From: Choristoneura fumiferana
Lineage: Eukaryota; Arthropoda; Insecta; Lepidoptera; Tortricidae
Direction of reading: 5' to 3'
NCBI RefSeq assembly: GCF_025370935.1
Contig: NC_133491.1
Coordinates: 9,094,218-9,158,217 of the forward strand
DNA length: 64,000 bases
Shown: positions 1 to 11,870 of the stretch, in pieces
How the letters are laid out: every line of letters starts with the position of its first letter
How positions within the stretch are numbered: the first letter of the stretch is position 1
Notes under the pieces: model-generated
What the model was told of the DNA's origin: nothing
The model's input: the letters and a program-made list of their open reading frames with translations, nothing else
Databases searched by the model: none
Position numbers and translations under genes: made by a program

Positions 1-352
1 TTTGTGATTGACGCCGGCAGCCACACACCGTGACACTCCTTTAATGTCTAACGCGTGTACGATCACGAACACATTAGCCATTACTTTCTATCAAATGGCA
101 TCAGATTGTGATAGAAGGATAGGATTTGGGCCGCGAATATTTCCATCCGGACTCGATTACGAACAAAGGATTTAGTTTCCTCTTATCTTTTTCAGTCGAA
201 ACGAATTTATCTTCGTGTAACGGAAGAGTTTTCTTTGGGATTAAAAAGCGGGTCTTGAAAGGGAATTTAGAATTCTAACGTTTACCATTAGTCAACCGGT
301 AATGGAAACCAGGTAGGTACGCTATAAATGCTTTTACCGTTTACTACTTTAA

Positions 353-492
353 GGGGCTGTTTCACCATCCATTGATTAGTGTTAACTGGCGGTTAGGTGT
401 GATGCCGTCTCTATTTGTTTGTTCGAATAGACGGAGACGGCATCACATTTAACCGTCGGTTAACGCTAATCAATGGATGGTGAAACAGCCCC
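353..492. mobile_element. Palindromic MITE, PIF/Harbinger-like, copy 1
   Basis: About 140 bp, almost entirely one inverted repeat. The ends read GGGGCTGTTTCACCATCCAT and its reverse complement, with an ATGCCGTCTC/GAGACGGCAT inner arm. A TAA trinucleotide flanks both sides (350-352 and 493-495). A 3-bp TAA/TTA duplication is typical of PIF/Harbinger elements, so the superfamily assignment is inferred from the duplication and the GG start. Further copies lie at 20775 and 46640. There is no coding capacity. Confidence 0.8.
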
Positions 493-596
493 TAAGTATG
501 CATCTGTATCTATCAGATGTCCATTCATCTAATCATCAAATTAATAATATATTTTTTATAAGTGTTAGGTCTTTACTATGTGTTATCTTAATTTTT

Positions 597-851
597 CACG
601 CAAAAAGAGGGGTGTTATAAGTTTGACCGCTATGTCTCTGTATGTCTGTGTGTGTGTGTGTGTGTCTGTCTGTGGCACCGTAGCTCTTAAACGGGTGAGC
701 CGATTTTAATGCGTTTTTTTTATTTGAAAGCAGGGTTTATAGCGATGGTTCTTAGATATGTTTTATCAAAATCGGTTCAGCCGTTTTTGTAATATTGAAC
801 TTTGAAGTCACAATGTCGGGGTTTTCCAACTTTTTATTGGTTAGGTTAGGT
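597..851 (+). repeat. AAAGAGGGGTGTTATAAG repeat, copy 1
   Basis: Interspersed repeat of about 250 bp. Its landmarks are AAAAAGAGGGGTGTTATAAG, a TGTCTGTCTGTGGC tract, TCTTAAACGGGTG, and a TTTATTTGAAAGCA to TTTTGTTGGTTAGGTTA end. Copies on the other strand lie at 1319-1675, and one in this orientation at 5546-5790. It includes a (TG)n run near 645-665. The family is unassigned and probably a non-autonomous element. Confidence 0.6.
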
Positions 852-1318
852 TATACTGTACTTAGTACCTAGTCAATCAAAACTTAATGTTGGATCTTTG
901 ACGTAAATTAATACGAAACCCACACTGGTCGGCTTTCACCTTCAGCGACATCCTGCAATAAATTCGCATTCTCAGATCAACTTACACTCGTTTACAATTT
1001 GATTTATAAAGTAGCAATAAATACAAGTGGGTTAGTGAATCAGTGGATCGAGCCCGTTAGCGCGCACCGCACAACAGGGACAGAGCTTGATAGAAGTGCG
1101 CTAAGCTTGATTTAAAAGAAGAGGCTGGGTACGTGTGTATGTGTGCGTATATCTGTGCGTTTACCAATTACGCAATCAAAACGTAGTTTTATATACCAGA
1201 ACCAAATAACCTAAGCTTAGAAATTGAAAAATTCCCGACGTTGTAATTTCTAATTTCACTATCTCAAACAAAAACGGCTAAACCGATTTCAATGAAATTA
1301 AGAACAACCGCAAGGAAA

Positions 1319-1562
1319 CTCTCTTTCACGTAAATAGGCTAACCAACAAAAAGTTGGAAAACCCCTGACTTTGTCACTTCAAAGTTCAAAATCTAAAAAA
1401 CGCTTAACCGATTTATGAAACATGTCTAAGAACCATCGCTAGAAAACCTGATTCCAAATAAAAAAAACGCGTTCAAATCGGTCCACCCGTTTAAGAGCTA
1501 CGGTGCCACAGACAGACACACATTAGCAGTCAAACTTATAACACCCCTCTTTTTGCGTCGGG
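1319..1562 (-). repeat. AAAGAGGGGTGTTATAAG repeat, copy 2 (inverted)
   Basis: Reverse-orientation copy of the family at 597-851. It shows the reverse complements of the same landmarks, ending in ACACCCCTCTTTTTGCGTCG. Copies 1 and 2 form an inverted pair about 470 bp apart. Confidence 0.6.
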
Positions 1563-1574
1563 AGTTAATTAAAA

Positions 1575-1675
1575 AACCACATGGAAATCGGTCCATCTGT
1601 TTGAGAACTACGATGCCACAGACAGACAGACAGCAATTGGCGTCAAACTTATAACACCCCTCTTTTTGCGTCGGG
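1575..1675 (-). repeat. AAAGAGGGGTGTTATAAG repeat, truncated copy 3
   Basis: Partial copy directly behind copy 2 in the same orientation. It keeps only the GCCACAGACAGACAG to ACACCCCTCTTTTTGCGTCG end, which suggests tandem insertion or partial duplication. Confidence 0.55.
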
Positions 1676-2986
1676 GGTCCAAAATATATCAATATTCGGT
1701 CAAATCCTGTGTTTAAAAGAAAACCGCATATAATTAAGAAAAGCCGTGGAGTATAAAGGAATCGTAGGCAATCACGCACACACTGCTGCTTTGTCTCTGT
1801 AAGGTATTAGTCATGTGACGTGGGGTCCAAATGGAGCGGAATGTATTGCAATAATGCGATGTAGTTCATGGCCACTTCATTTAACTGCGAGCACGGGAGG
1901 GACTGGAGAGAACATTAACCGGGATATTTGGCCGAACGACGTAAATAATGTGACAGGCACGACATAAAATACAACCAGTAGATGTAATATGTTTTTGAGT
2001 CAATCAACTTTTAAGTGTATAATATGTTATTCTGTGCCGTAAGTCAGAAGACATCAGTGATACACTTTTTTAGAAAAATGTTTGCAATTAGCGTGCTTAG
2101 AAGATGAACCATGAAAGTCTTAAGCCTGTCACAACGTAAATTTCACCCATTCCTAGCAGTGGTCGGATTTACTTGGAATTATACCTTACCAATTAATTGA
2201 AACATCTGAATGCTCGAGCGTAGACCTTAGACCTGCAATAAAAATCGTGCAAGTTGCGAGGCCGTCAAGACGTCCGAGTGCTGGTTACTGCTCCAGTAGT
2301 TGCCAGCTATTAGGAATGAAAATGTCCAACAAATCGAGTGAGAATAGTGCAAAAATTTATTCTGCAAATAAGAGTTTGCGGTCTTTTACATGTCACTTTT
2401 TAAACTACCAACGCTTTTTCGGAAAGACCATCATCGCCAAGAAGAATGCGCCGCAAGAGATTTGACAGCCTTTTTTTCAAAACAAAACAAAATATATAGG
2501 TATTAATTACAAATAAAATATATATATCTTACAATATAAAAAAAGAAAAATTACAGGGATGTATGACATGTAACCAAACTATATCTACATCAGTGGAAGT
2601 GTAAAATGCTTGCACCGTAGCACCGTCAATAAAAACAAATATATATATAAAGTCTGCGTATGTATAAGTGCTATTGCTAACCGTACTTTATTTAAAGCAG
2701 AGGGGGACCATCTGGGTCAGTGCAGCAAACGTAATAAGTTCACGGTCGCGGGTCACGCGCCAACGTCAATGCAGCGTGCAGGGCACCTGCACAGAGAACT
2801 TGGTGAGGGTTTTATTTTGCTGCCGCCTGCCAAAAGCCATTAATAGAATTGACTGTGTACCTACCGAAAAAGATACAGACAATTGCACTATTACTTATTC
2901 TGTGACAATTGCGACATTTTACGCCGTTCAACCTAGCGTTTTCATTGCATACGTGAACGAACTTTTTATACTGAATGAAAACAACA

Positions 2987-3156
2987 CAGGGTTACTTATA
3001 ATTCACTGGCATCCTTTCAACCCTAAACTCCTACCACTCAAACAAATGTTTTTTGTTTTACGGCTCCATTTTAAAAAGGTCGTAAAACAAAAAAACATTT
3101 GTTTAAGTGGTAGGAGTTTAGGGTTAAAAGGATATAGTAAATTACAAATAACCCTG
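2987..3156. mobile_element. Palindromic MITE with CAGGGTTA ends
   Basis: About 170 bp that folds on itself. The outer arms are CAGGGTTACTTATAATT and the matching AATTACAAATAACCCTG. The inner arms are CTAAACTCCTACCACT with its complement, and an AAAACATTTGTTT-type core. The TA flanks and ends are compatible with a Tc1/mariner-type MITE, but the superfamily is not certain. An open frame crossing it is only readthrough of the repeat. Confidence 0.65.
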
Positions 3157-3434
3157 TATAATAATTGGCATTGATCCTTTTTTTTACTACTCTTTTTTAT
3201 TTTATTTGCTTAAAATATAGATAATTTCAAGATACTAATTTGATAATCTTGGCATAAAATAATATGGCATAATTAAATTTAAATATTTTTTTGAAAATAT
3301 AAAAAATGCGACGTCTTGTAAATTACACATGACGGCTGATACCAAGTGAAAGGCCAAGTAAAATAATGTTTAAAAAAAACGAGCTAGTTGTCAATGTCAA
3401 TACATGCTAACAACTGTCCATGTAACATTCAATT

Positions 3435-3500
3435 CCGTCCCTCTCACTCTCGTATTAAATAATTTAAGCGTCAGCGGGACGGCAAGATACGAAGTTCTTT
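3435..3500. repeat. Fragment of the GGGCTACTACGAAACTCG MITE family
   Basis: Contains CGTCCCTCTCACTCTCGTAT, TTAAGCGTCAGCGGGACGGCA and ATACGAAGTTC, the interior of the palindromic family that clusters at 55.8-58.8 kb. Both termini are missing. Confidence 0.6.
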
Positions 3501-3539
3501 TTTTTTAATTATTATTAAGAGGAGAGGCCTTTGCTAAAT

Positions 3540-3547
<8 letters not shown>

Positions 3548-3571
<24 letters not shown>

Positions 3572-3575
3572 CAAC
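3548..3575. repeat. (ATT)n microsatellite
   Basis: Run of ATT/TAA units directly adjoining the LINE-like tail that follows. It may be the microsatellite-type 3' end of that retroelement, which reads on the opposite strand. Confidence 0.7.
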
Positions 3576-3830
3576 TGGATGGCAAACGAGCAAGTAGGTC
3601 TCCTGATCGTAAGAGATCACCACAACCCATAGACACCTGCAACACCAGGGTAATTGTAGATGCGTTGCCAACCTAGAGGCCTAAGATGAGATACCTCAAG
3701 TGCCAGTAATTTCAACGGCTGTCTTACTGTCCACGTCGAAACACAAACAGTGCAAGCACTGCTGCTTCACGGCAGGATTAGCGAGCAAGATGGTGGTAAC
3801 AATCCGGGCAGACCTTGCACAAGGTCCTAC
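3576..3830 (-). mobile_element. LINE-type 3' tail fragment
   Basis: Read on the minus strand this contains ACCACCATCTTGCTCGCTAA, GCAGCAGTGCTTGCACTG, a GAAATTACTGGCACTTGAGG segment and GACCTACTTGCTCGTTTGCC next to an (ATT)n tail. A second, shorter copy with the same word order is at 23128-23265. The structure suggests the 3' end of a non-LTR retrotransposon. The clade is not assigned and there is no reverse transcriptase here. Confidence 0.55.
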
Positions 3831-3967
3831 CACCCGCAAAATACGAAGGCCAAACTAAGGTCGAACATATTTTTGGCTATATATTCGTAATCCTTAAGTA
3901 TTTTTGGATCAGAATAGGACAAAATTGTGTAAGAACCCTATCCCTCGAAATGGTTTTCGAATCAGCA

Positions 3968-4059
3968 GGGCTACTACGAAACTCGCGTATTAAATGACAT
4001 AAGCGTCAGCGGGACGGCAACATACGAAGTTCGAGTTTTGCACTTCGTGGTATAGGGCC
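3968..4059. mobile_element. GGGCTACTACGAAACTCG MITE, internally deleted copy
   Basis: Starts GGGCTACTACGAAACTCG, then jumps to CGTATTAAATGACATAAGCG and ends with the inverted arm CGTGGTATAGGGCC. The left arm is shortened relative to the full copies of about 110-130 bp. Confidence 0.65.
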
Positions 4060-4083
4060 TGGGTACATTGGTGAAATATGAAC

Positions 4084-4650
4084 AATGCCAATACTAGCTG
4101 TCCCGGCGAACTTCGTACCGCCTACCTAAAGACAATAAATGTTGTATAAACTTTTAGCTAAACTTTATGTAGGATTTTATTAACGTACCTACACATAGGT
4201 GTACGGTTTAGGGAGTGAGAGAAAGCTAAGCTTGTTGTGTGAGAAACACAGGAGACCGGCTTCGTTCTCATCCCTATTCCTACTCCGTGCTGTTTACAGA
4301 GTGGGTAGATGCTGGAGGCGGAATGCCTGGCGGAAAATTATTAAAATACTAAATAATATCGCTATAAAAAATGGGGGTGGGTGGTAGAAGGGTGAAAATT
4401 ATGGTTGTATATATTTTTAATGCCGAATCATAAAAAAATAAAATTAATTTAATAAATATTGATTAAAATATAAAAAAAATTGGGGCGGGTAACCCTTAAC
4501 ACTTAGGGGTGTGAAAAATAGCTTACGTCCTATTCCCAGACCTATCAAATATACAAAAAACAATCATAAAAATCGGTCAAACAGTTTCGGAGGAGTTTGG
4601 TTACAAACATTTGTGACACGAGAATTTTATATAAATATTAGATATTAACG
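4084..4650. repeat. Degenerate lepidopteran interspersed repeat
   Basis: Begins ACTAGCTGTCCCGGCGAACT and ends near GAGGAGTTTGGTTACAAACA and GACACGAGAATTTTATATA. This resembles an abundant retroposed repeat class in Lepidoptera. No target duplication could be fixed, and there is no coding capacity. Confidence 0.4.
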
Positions 4651-5545
4651 TACTTACCTACATAACTATAAGTGTTCCATTTTCGCCGTTTTGTCTAAGA
4701 AACTATAAATAGTTAATACAATAAAACCATTTATTTCCGGCAACAAAACCTATACAACAAATACCTAACGATTAAAAACCGGTTAAAAGCGAATTGCTTG
4801 TCCATCCAATCCAATCAACTTTTTTGGTTGCGTTTTGGCAGTAAAATTTCGAAGAGCGACGGGATTAAAACCACAATTGAACTTTGTGTAGGACTCCTAA
4901 TCATAAATTAGGTTACGTTAGGATTGGCGTCAGAATTTGTTAGTTTTAGGGGTGGAAAACGTTTTTGCTCAAAACGAGGAAACACAAATGAAGGTAATTA
5001 TTTATAAGTTTATAACCCAGAACCAGCAGGCTATACGAGTTTCGCTGGATCCTTTGATATAGCAGTAGATTGTTCAAAACTATGTATTAACATTTTGATT
5101 TTGGTCTGATTTTTACACGCACACAGACACAATACGTACCGTTTTATTGGTATACAGTTAATTCGGGAGACGTGACAGGACTAAGACACAGTTTAAAGTT
5201 TAAGGCTACTATGTATCGTACCAGTATTAGTTCGCAGTCGGGTAAAAAGTACTAAGTCACTCTACCTACAGTTCAAAATGCGGGGGTTTTAACTTTAACA
5301 TGATTGTGAACGATCGATCATCCATTAACAATTACTGAGGGTATAGGGTTACGTCTCCCGAATCACCCTGTATATTGTTAACCTTCGATGAGCCTTAACA
5401 TTCGAGTAATATACAGTATCAAATTCCCCACAGTGAGATTCTGTTCTTAGGTTGGTACCTATATAGTTTACTTCACGAAGCGGAAAAGTGCTGCTCCCGG
5501 TTACGTGCCTAGCGGCGAATGTACGTCCGTGTAGATGATTTTTTA

Positions 5546-5790
5546 ACCCCCGACGCGAAAAGAGGGGTGTTATAAGTTTGACCGCTATGTTTGTCTGTCT
5601 GTGGCTCTTAAACGGGTAGATCGATTTGAATGCGGTGTTCTTTTATTTGAAAGCAAATTTCCTAGCGTGGTTCTTAGATATGTTTTATCAAAATCGGTTC
5701 TGGCGTTTTTGAGATATTAAACTTTGAAGTGACAAAGTCAGGGGTTTGGAAAACTTTTTGTTGGTTAGGTTATTTACGTGAAAGAGAGTG
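5546..5790 (+). repeat. AAAGAGGGGTGTTATAAG repeat, copy 4
   Basis: Same landmarks and order as 597-851, starting CCCCGACGCGAAAAGAGGGG and ending GTTGGTTAGGTTATTTACGT. Confidence 0.6.
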
Positions 5791-6390
5791 TCCTTGCGGA
5801 AACTGATGGAATGTGTGGGTGAAAGGGCGAACCAGTCCGGTCATTGCGACGTTGAGCGAACAACTCATGTCGGTTGGAGAGGTTGAACTTGGTAGTTTAT
5901 TGGCAAATTTTAAAGCTATAGAATTAATTTCGGCTGCGGCTTTGTATGGACGACGAATGACTGCTAACAGATTTACGCTTAAAGGGGCCTCGCGAAAGTA
6001 AGACAATACAGCTCATTCAACTTTATTTCTGATTGTGACATGAAAGAGGCCACGCAAAGCTGTTGTCGCCGACTTTAGTTTTTGATCTAGCGCCGCCATT
6101 GATCGCTTTCATTGTGTAAGGTTGTGTAACCTTCTAGATTCTAGAGTCTTAATACGGCACGAGTTAAATGATTTACATAGTTATACCTAAGCTTTTACAT
6201 ACTATCTCACATTTGCCTTTTCCATTAAGTCGCCTGTGACTACACAAAAAACGTAGACAACCTGTGTCAAACATGAATGACTCTTGATCCCATCACCGAA
6301 GTATAAGCTATGATCAAGAAAATTAGGTTCACAAGATGCAATGCAGTCTTAAACTCCGGCAACCTATGACTTTTTAGAATTGTATTTTTT

Positions 6391-6927
6391 ACCCGACTGC
6401 CCGAAGGAGGGTTATGTTTTTCGAGCGTATGTATGTATGTGGGTATGCATGTCCGTTTCTTTGGTCCTCGCTGCAACCTAAACGGCTGGACCAATTTTAA
6501 CATTTGAGGTATCATTGGATTCGTTATAACTGTCGGAGTGACATAGGCTATATAATATTTCAATATGGCGTCTGCGAAAAAAAAAATGGCGGAGGAATGA
6601 AAAAAGTATTTTGTATTGTAACAATATGGGTTATAATACTTTTAATCTACCGTTTTCACATAAATATCAAAAAACTGTAAAATAAAACATGACATTAAAA
6701 AAAACAAAAAAACCGGCTGCCGAAACTAAAAGAAAGAAAATAAGCTTAGTGGTCTAGAACTGTTAAGTAGCTAATCTAGTAAGTTCAACAGTCGGGACCC
6801 ATTTAAATCGTGACGCTCAAAAACTCTTAGTAATGGGTCCCGACTGTTGAACTTAAAATTACCTACTTAACAGTTCTAGAACACTAGGCTTATTTTCTTC
6901 CTATTAGTTTTGGCAGCCGGGTTTTTT
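6391..6927. mobile_element. Foldback element ACCCGACTGC, copy 1
   Basis: The left part runs from ACCCGACTGC and includes AATATGGCGTCTGCG-type sequence and a TTTTCACATAAATATCAAA block. The inner part (about 6708-6925) is a near-perfect hairpin with arms ACCGGCTGCCGAAACT and AGTTTTGGCAGCCGGGT around TCTAGAACTGTTAAGTAG. A second, longer copy lies at 20309-21176. It is a non-autonomous foldback DNA element, superfamily unassigned. Confidence 0.6.
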
Positions 6928-9204
6928 GTTTTTTTTTTTAATATAATGTTTTATTTAATAATTTTGCTCAATGTTGACATCGTCAGGATTACTAAAACTA
7001 TCACACAAGAAACATTACTTTACTCCTTGTAGTGCTTCATTTACATTTGCATTTTGGTTACTACCTAAATCCTTTTTTTTTTCGGTTTTATTACAACACA
7101 AATACACTCTACAGTTAATATTAAGAAAATGTATGATGCACTAGATGTTGCCCGCTTCATCTGCTTAGAATTCGTTTATCGCGATCCCGCGGGAAATATG
7201 TCTTTTTTGGGATAAAAACTATTCTATGTCCTTTTCAGGTTTTTAAACTATCAACACACCAAAATTCATCATGATCGGTTGAGAACCTATATTCGTATTT
7301 ATAATATTAGCCGGGATTAGAATACCGAGCATAATCAGTTCGAGTACTTTCGATAACAATTACAGAATACTTATTTCACTCCGTTTATACCTATACTATA
7401 ATATCTTGCTTCATAACTTTCTTAAGTATTCGTATGTGTAAATAGTCATTCATATAAAATAGACATCATATAAACATGGACTGATTCTTGCAAATCCGCT
7501 CATTAGATTGTAATCCCCCTCGTTTGTTAGCGCGTGTTCTTATTCCACTTCGAATACGTAACATACCTAAGTACACAGCCGTACTCGTAGCGCGAATAAA
7601 TCTCCCTCCACTCGTATATCACGAGCTCATTTCATAAAAGCCAACTCCATTAAAATAATAAACTTTATCTGGCTACGCAAAACACGCCGCGATGCCGTGG
7701 TGACCCCCGTATATGAACGCATGACGGCTTATGAATGTTATTGCATGCCATTAAAAAAAAGATTACCTACATTCGGCCACGTGCTCGCAGCCCGGGTAGC
7801 AAATCTATACAAATAGTGTCATTTATCGCGATTTCCGCAACACCGGGGACACCTCGAAGGTACGCCAAATGAAGATGGAACATCGCCCTGCCGACCCTCA
7901 ATAAATCTTATTCTGCAACTTATTTCCTAATATTTACGTGTTTTTTCCTCGAACTTTTTCAATACATAGCTGGGATCTTTGAATTCACGATACGTGAATA
8001 TAATGCTAATCCACCTTATTAACGTAGGTACTATTAAAGGGCGGGGTACATAGCCATCCTCTCAGAATGAATTAATTTAGTGTAGTTTCCACGTAAATCT
8101 AGTATGGATTGAGAATTTCGCATACATCCGATCATTGAATTGCTACCTAGTAAAGATGCAAGCTTGCGGCTTTGAACCCACGGCTCGAAGTCATTGACAT
8201 GTAAGACCTACCGCGAAACAACCATGGCTTTATTTTCATGATAATAGTATTTTTTCAACTATCTGATGCTAAATGATCGCCGCAGGCCATGGATACCTAA
8301 CAGCACCATAGGGACCGCTGATGCGTTGCCGACCTTACAAAAATGGTACAAACGCTCTTTTAAAAGCATCCATGTGACATAAAAACAAAATAAAAGAAAT
8401 TATTAGTTTCTAAACCGACTTCAAAAAAAGAGGAGGTTCTATGGACCAGTATTTGTTTTTACCCTCATCTCTTGCGTTCAGCTGCTAACATAGCAGAACA
8501 TTAGCATTAGCAAACACCATGAGAGCGAAGAAGCTTTTAAAAACTTTCGCAAAGCAACAGCGAGGGCCCGCTTATCAAGTGTAATTACTCCGGCAGCTGA
8601 GCTGAATTTTTGTGAGCGCTTCAGGCGAGTATCATTAGTGCTCCGGGCGCCGCGAGGGCGCGCGCCGCATTGCAGGTCGCGCGGCCGATGCGCCGATGAC
8701 CTAAAACTGCAGTCTGATTCTGGATTATCCTAATAAAAATATTTTCATCATTATCTTATATATGTAGATGCTATCGCAAACTCTGGCGACATATAAACGA
8801 TGACTGGACGACTTTTATTGTATTTTTTAATATATAGGTGCCTAGTGAGAAGCAAAAAATTTAATTCACAAATATATGCAGTAAAACAGACAGGGTTTCC
8901 CAACCTATATTTCGGCGAGCCTCCCCGAACCAAAATAGTAGATTGATAACCAAGGGTGGAAAGTGACCCATTTCACCCGAGATATTTCTGGCGCCAATAG
9001 TTCGAGGGGAAATGGGTAATTTCACCCGAGTTAGACACTCTACTTTTCATTTCGACTGTGAGGAAAGTAAAATACTACAAAAAATGACAATAATACCTAA
9101 TAAATAACTATTTCACCTCAGCAGCTCAAACAGGCAGGTTTTGCTATGAAAAATCAGTGAGCAAAATCGCATTTTCATCCTATACCGAGTGACAGAAAGA
9201 AATG

Positions 9205-9405
9205 CGATTCCCGGCCGGGGCAGATATTTGTATGAATAATACGAATGTTTGTTTTCGGGTCTTGGATGTTCAATATGTATTTATGTTTGTATTTATTTAT
9301 CTAACTATGTTTATCTGTTGCCTAGTATCCATAGTACAAGCTTTGCTTAGTTTAGGACTAGGTCAATTGGTGTGAAGTGTCCCATGATATTTATTTATAT
9401 TTGAT
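9205..9405 (+). mobile_element. SINE family 2, plus-strand copy
   Basis: Shares with the copy at 40034-40268 the words GCAGATATTTGTATGAATAA, GCCTAGTATCCATAGTACAA, GCTTTGCTTAGTTT and a (TTTA)n-type end. This copy lacks the full tRNA-like head that the other copy retains (a pol III B-box-like GGTTTGATTCC on its sense strand). The SINE call is inferred from the head, length and tail. Confidence 0.6.
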
Positions 9406-10900
9406 ATTTATTTGAAATGGTGTTACTCCGAGTGCGTTAGGCTTCGGTTTGATTTTAATCACACTGAGACTTAATGTGAGACTTGTCCTTCCAATGAACT
9501 ACTTACAAACAATTACTTGGCTCGATCGTGACCTTATAATAGCTATATCTACTACAAACGTAACATATAAATTACTATCAATACTATTCAATTACTTGTC
9601 ATTCCATTGTCCTGAAATCTTGGGTTGAAAGCTACGTTTAAATCGAACAGTTCAAAAGCTCGTAAGCATGTGTAAGTACACCAGACTATTAAGCAGCTAG
9701 CTTTACTCAATAGTAACCTAACCTGTTCGCTCAGTTCATTGAACGCAGCATTGCAGTTAGTTTGCAGTCGTAGTGGAATCTCCCGGCTTCTTCACAATGT
9801 CGGCAGACAATAAGGCGGGAGGCTGCGCTCCTCCAAGACACCACTGAACCCCCAATCACGACGGCAAGCCATAAGATCAACTCCATTCAAGCATATTCTC
9901 TTGTCGCAAAATTTTCAAGTGACAGTTACGGAAAAGTAGAGCAACTTTGAAATTTTAGGAGTTACTTTGTCGGCGTTTGAAATTATATTCATAGGTACTT
10001 ATCCTGTGAAGTATAAAACAAGGGATTTTGTAGATATTGCCTATCGTCAGTTTTTTAGTTCCTAGTTTAGCGATAGGAATTTTAATAATTTTAAAAGTAA
10101 ATATAGTAGGCTAAATATTCCTTAAAATTTATTATTATTATTTATAATATAATGCAAGTTCATCAAATATTAAAATCTTCTATTTATCTTTAAAATCATA
10201 TTACTCAACACTTTCATGCTTAGTTAGTTTTTCTGACAGAAATGTAATGTAGAGATATTGTAATTGCTAAGGGATCTTTCTTTTCCTCTAGCATGTTACG
10301 GTGAGGTAAAAACGTTTCTTAGATTCAAAATTATACTAAGTATATTTTAGTATAATATTTATCCCGTAAAGCAGCCTAAACACGGCTAGATATCTTTATC
10401 CAGTGCCTATAGATTTCAGTTCTATCATTAAAACAGCTCGACGGTAAAATATTATTTTGCCCACGACTTCGTCTGCGTAGATTTTTATGTTTATACAATA
10501 CTCCATGGGAATGAGGTCAATATCCTGCATTGCCCGTTTCCGTGGGATTTTCCAAAACCCCTTCAAATTACGGCTAAATAATCAACTGAAAAATCTGACC
10601 ACCAAGTTTCACATCTATAGAAATAAAATGCTCAAGGAATAAGCTTTTAAATCCTCCCTTACTATTTTCCTACATCGAGCGATCTCAAAGATTGCTTACG
10701 ATGTCTTTGGAATCGCAACCCAGACTCGTGCTGGCTTGCCGTTTCAGCCGAAAGCGAAGCGGCCTGCCTGACTAGAGCGCCACTTGCCGAGTCTCTCGCT
10801 GCGGTCTTCCTCAGACTCCTGAGACCGTGCCCCTTGTAGCCTCAATGCGTTGCGAGACTCGCGATACCGCGAAACATTCGTTTTTTTTCGGGAAGGCATG

Positions 10901-11025
10901 GTTGTTGTTTTTTTTTAAATATGGCTCTGTCCATTGTAGCACAACTTTGCCAGTGTCTAGTAGGTTTCGCCGTTATACGGTAAAAAAAATCTTGAATACG
11001 AAATATGAGAGGTAATGGTGGATGA
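10901..11025 (+). repeat. Dispersed repeat GGCTCTGTCCAT, copy 1
   Basis: About 120 bp shared with 45172-45301. Both contain GGCTCTGTCCAT, TTTGCCAGTGTCTAGTAG, CCGTT-TACGGTAAAAAA and GAAATATGAGAGGTAATGGT. The boundaries are approximate and the class unknown. Confidence 0.6.
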
Positions 11026-11311
11026 ACGATGACAGCGCGAAGAAAGAAAGGAAGGCATGGTCAGAGCGTTTTCAGATTTTCTGACTGATCCGATATCGGT
11101 ATCGGACGTCGTTTAAACACTGAATATGAGTTATCTCATTAACAGGGTGTTTTAAGCAACAAAGTTGATTCTCTAATTATCTCCAAAAAGTAACATAAAC
11201 TTTTAATTATTTTATACTTAAGTCTACTCCTAGAGACGAGTACTATCAGCTGTAAAAATATTGGTGGTACCTAATTTGTTAGCACCTTTATATAGGTCTG
11301 TGTAGGTACTA

Positions 11312-11506
11312 GGTAGGGGAGACCGAGTAGAGTTGTGACAGACGACGTCGATTTTTTTGAAACTTATTAACTGGTAGCGAGCTATCAATAGCGCGCGTTT
11401 TTAGTCCAAGTCTTTAACTATCAAACGCGTGCTGTTGTAAGCTTGCTAGCAGTTAATAAGTTCCCAAAAATCGACGTTGTCACTACTCTCCCCGTTCTCC
11501 CCTACC
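11312..11506. mobile_element. MITE with about 60-bp terminal inverted repeats
   Basis: The left arm begins GGTAGGGGAGACCGAGTAGA and continues through GACGTCGATTTTTTTGAAAC. The right arm is its approximate complement ending TCTCCCCTACC. The middle also folds (AGCGCGCGTTTTTAGTCC against AACGCGTGCT). No open frame. About 195 bp. Confidence 0.7.
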
Positions 11507-11553
11507 ACTCGTAGTTTCACCAAGAATATGTTTAATCAGGCTGCGTACGTCTA

Positions 11554-11870
11554 ATCATCATCAGCATCATCATCCCAGCCCATACACATCCCACTGCTGG
11601 GCACAGGCCTCCTCTCAGAATGAGAGGGCTGGGCCGTATTTTCCACGCGAACCCACTGTGGATTAGGAACTTCACACACACACCATTGAACTGCTTCGCA
11701 GGTTTATGTAGGTTTCCTCACGATGTTTTCTTTCGCCGCAAAGCTCGTGGTAAATTTCAAATGTAATTTCGCACATAAATTTCGAAAAACTCAGAGGTGC
11801 GAGCCTGAATTACAACCCATAATCCTCTGTTTGAGAGACCATTAGGTCAAACCACTAGGCCACCACGGCT
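11554..11870 (-). mobile_element. tRNA-derived SINE family 1, minus-strand full-length copy
   Basis: Read on the minus strand it begins AGCCGTGGTGGCCTAGTGGT, which contains a pol III A-box-like TGGCCTAGTGG, followed by a degenerate B-box (GGTTGTAATTC). The body has CGTGAGGAAACC and GAGGAGGCCTGTGCCCAGCA, and the end is a GATGATGATG-type tail. It is about 315 bp. Other copies lie at 16557, 18735, 21316 and 27765. Confidence 0.8.

Noticed and set aside
2668..3174. 168-codon plus-strand frame
   Set aside because: Its second half crosses the palindromic MITE at 2987-3156. The rest has no recognisable motif.
5813..6001. 62-codon frame next to the AAAGAGGGG repeat
   Set aside because: It begins with GTG, has no recognisable motif and is joined to a dispersed repeat. 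Not enough to call a gene.
9798..9848. Short frame MSADNKAGGCAPPRHH after TCAGTT-like initiator sequence
   Set aside because: Only 16 codons, no splice donor at its end and no supporting exon. It could be chance.
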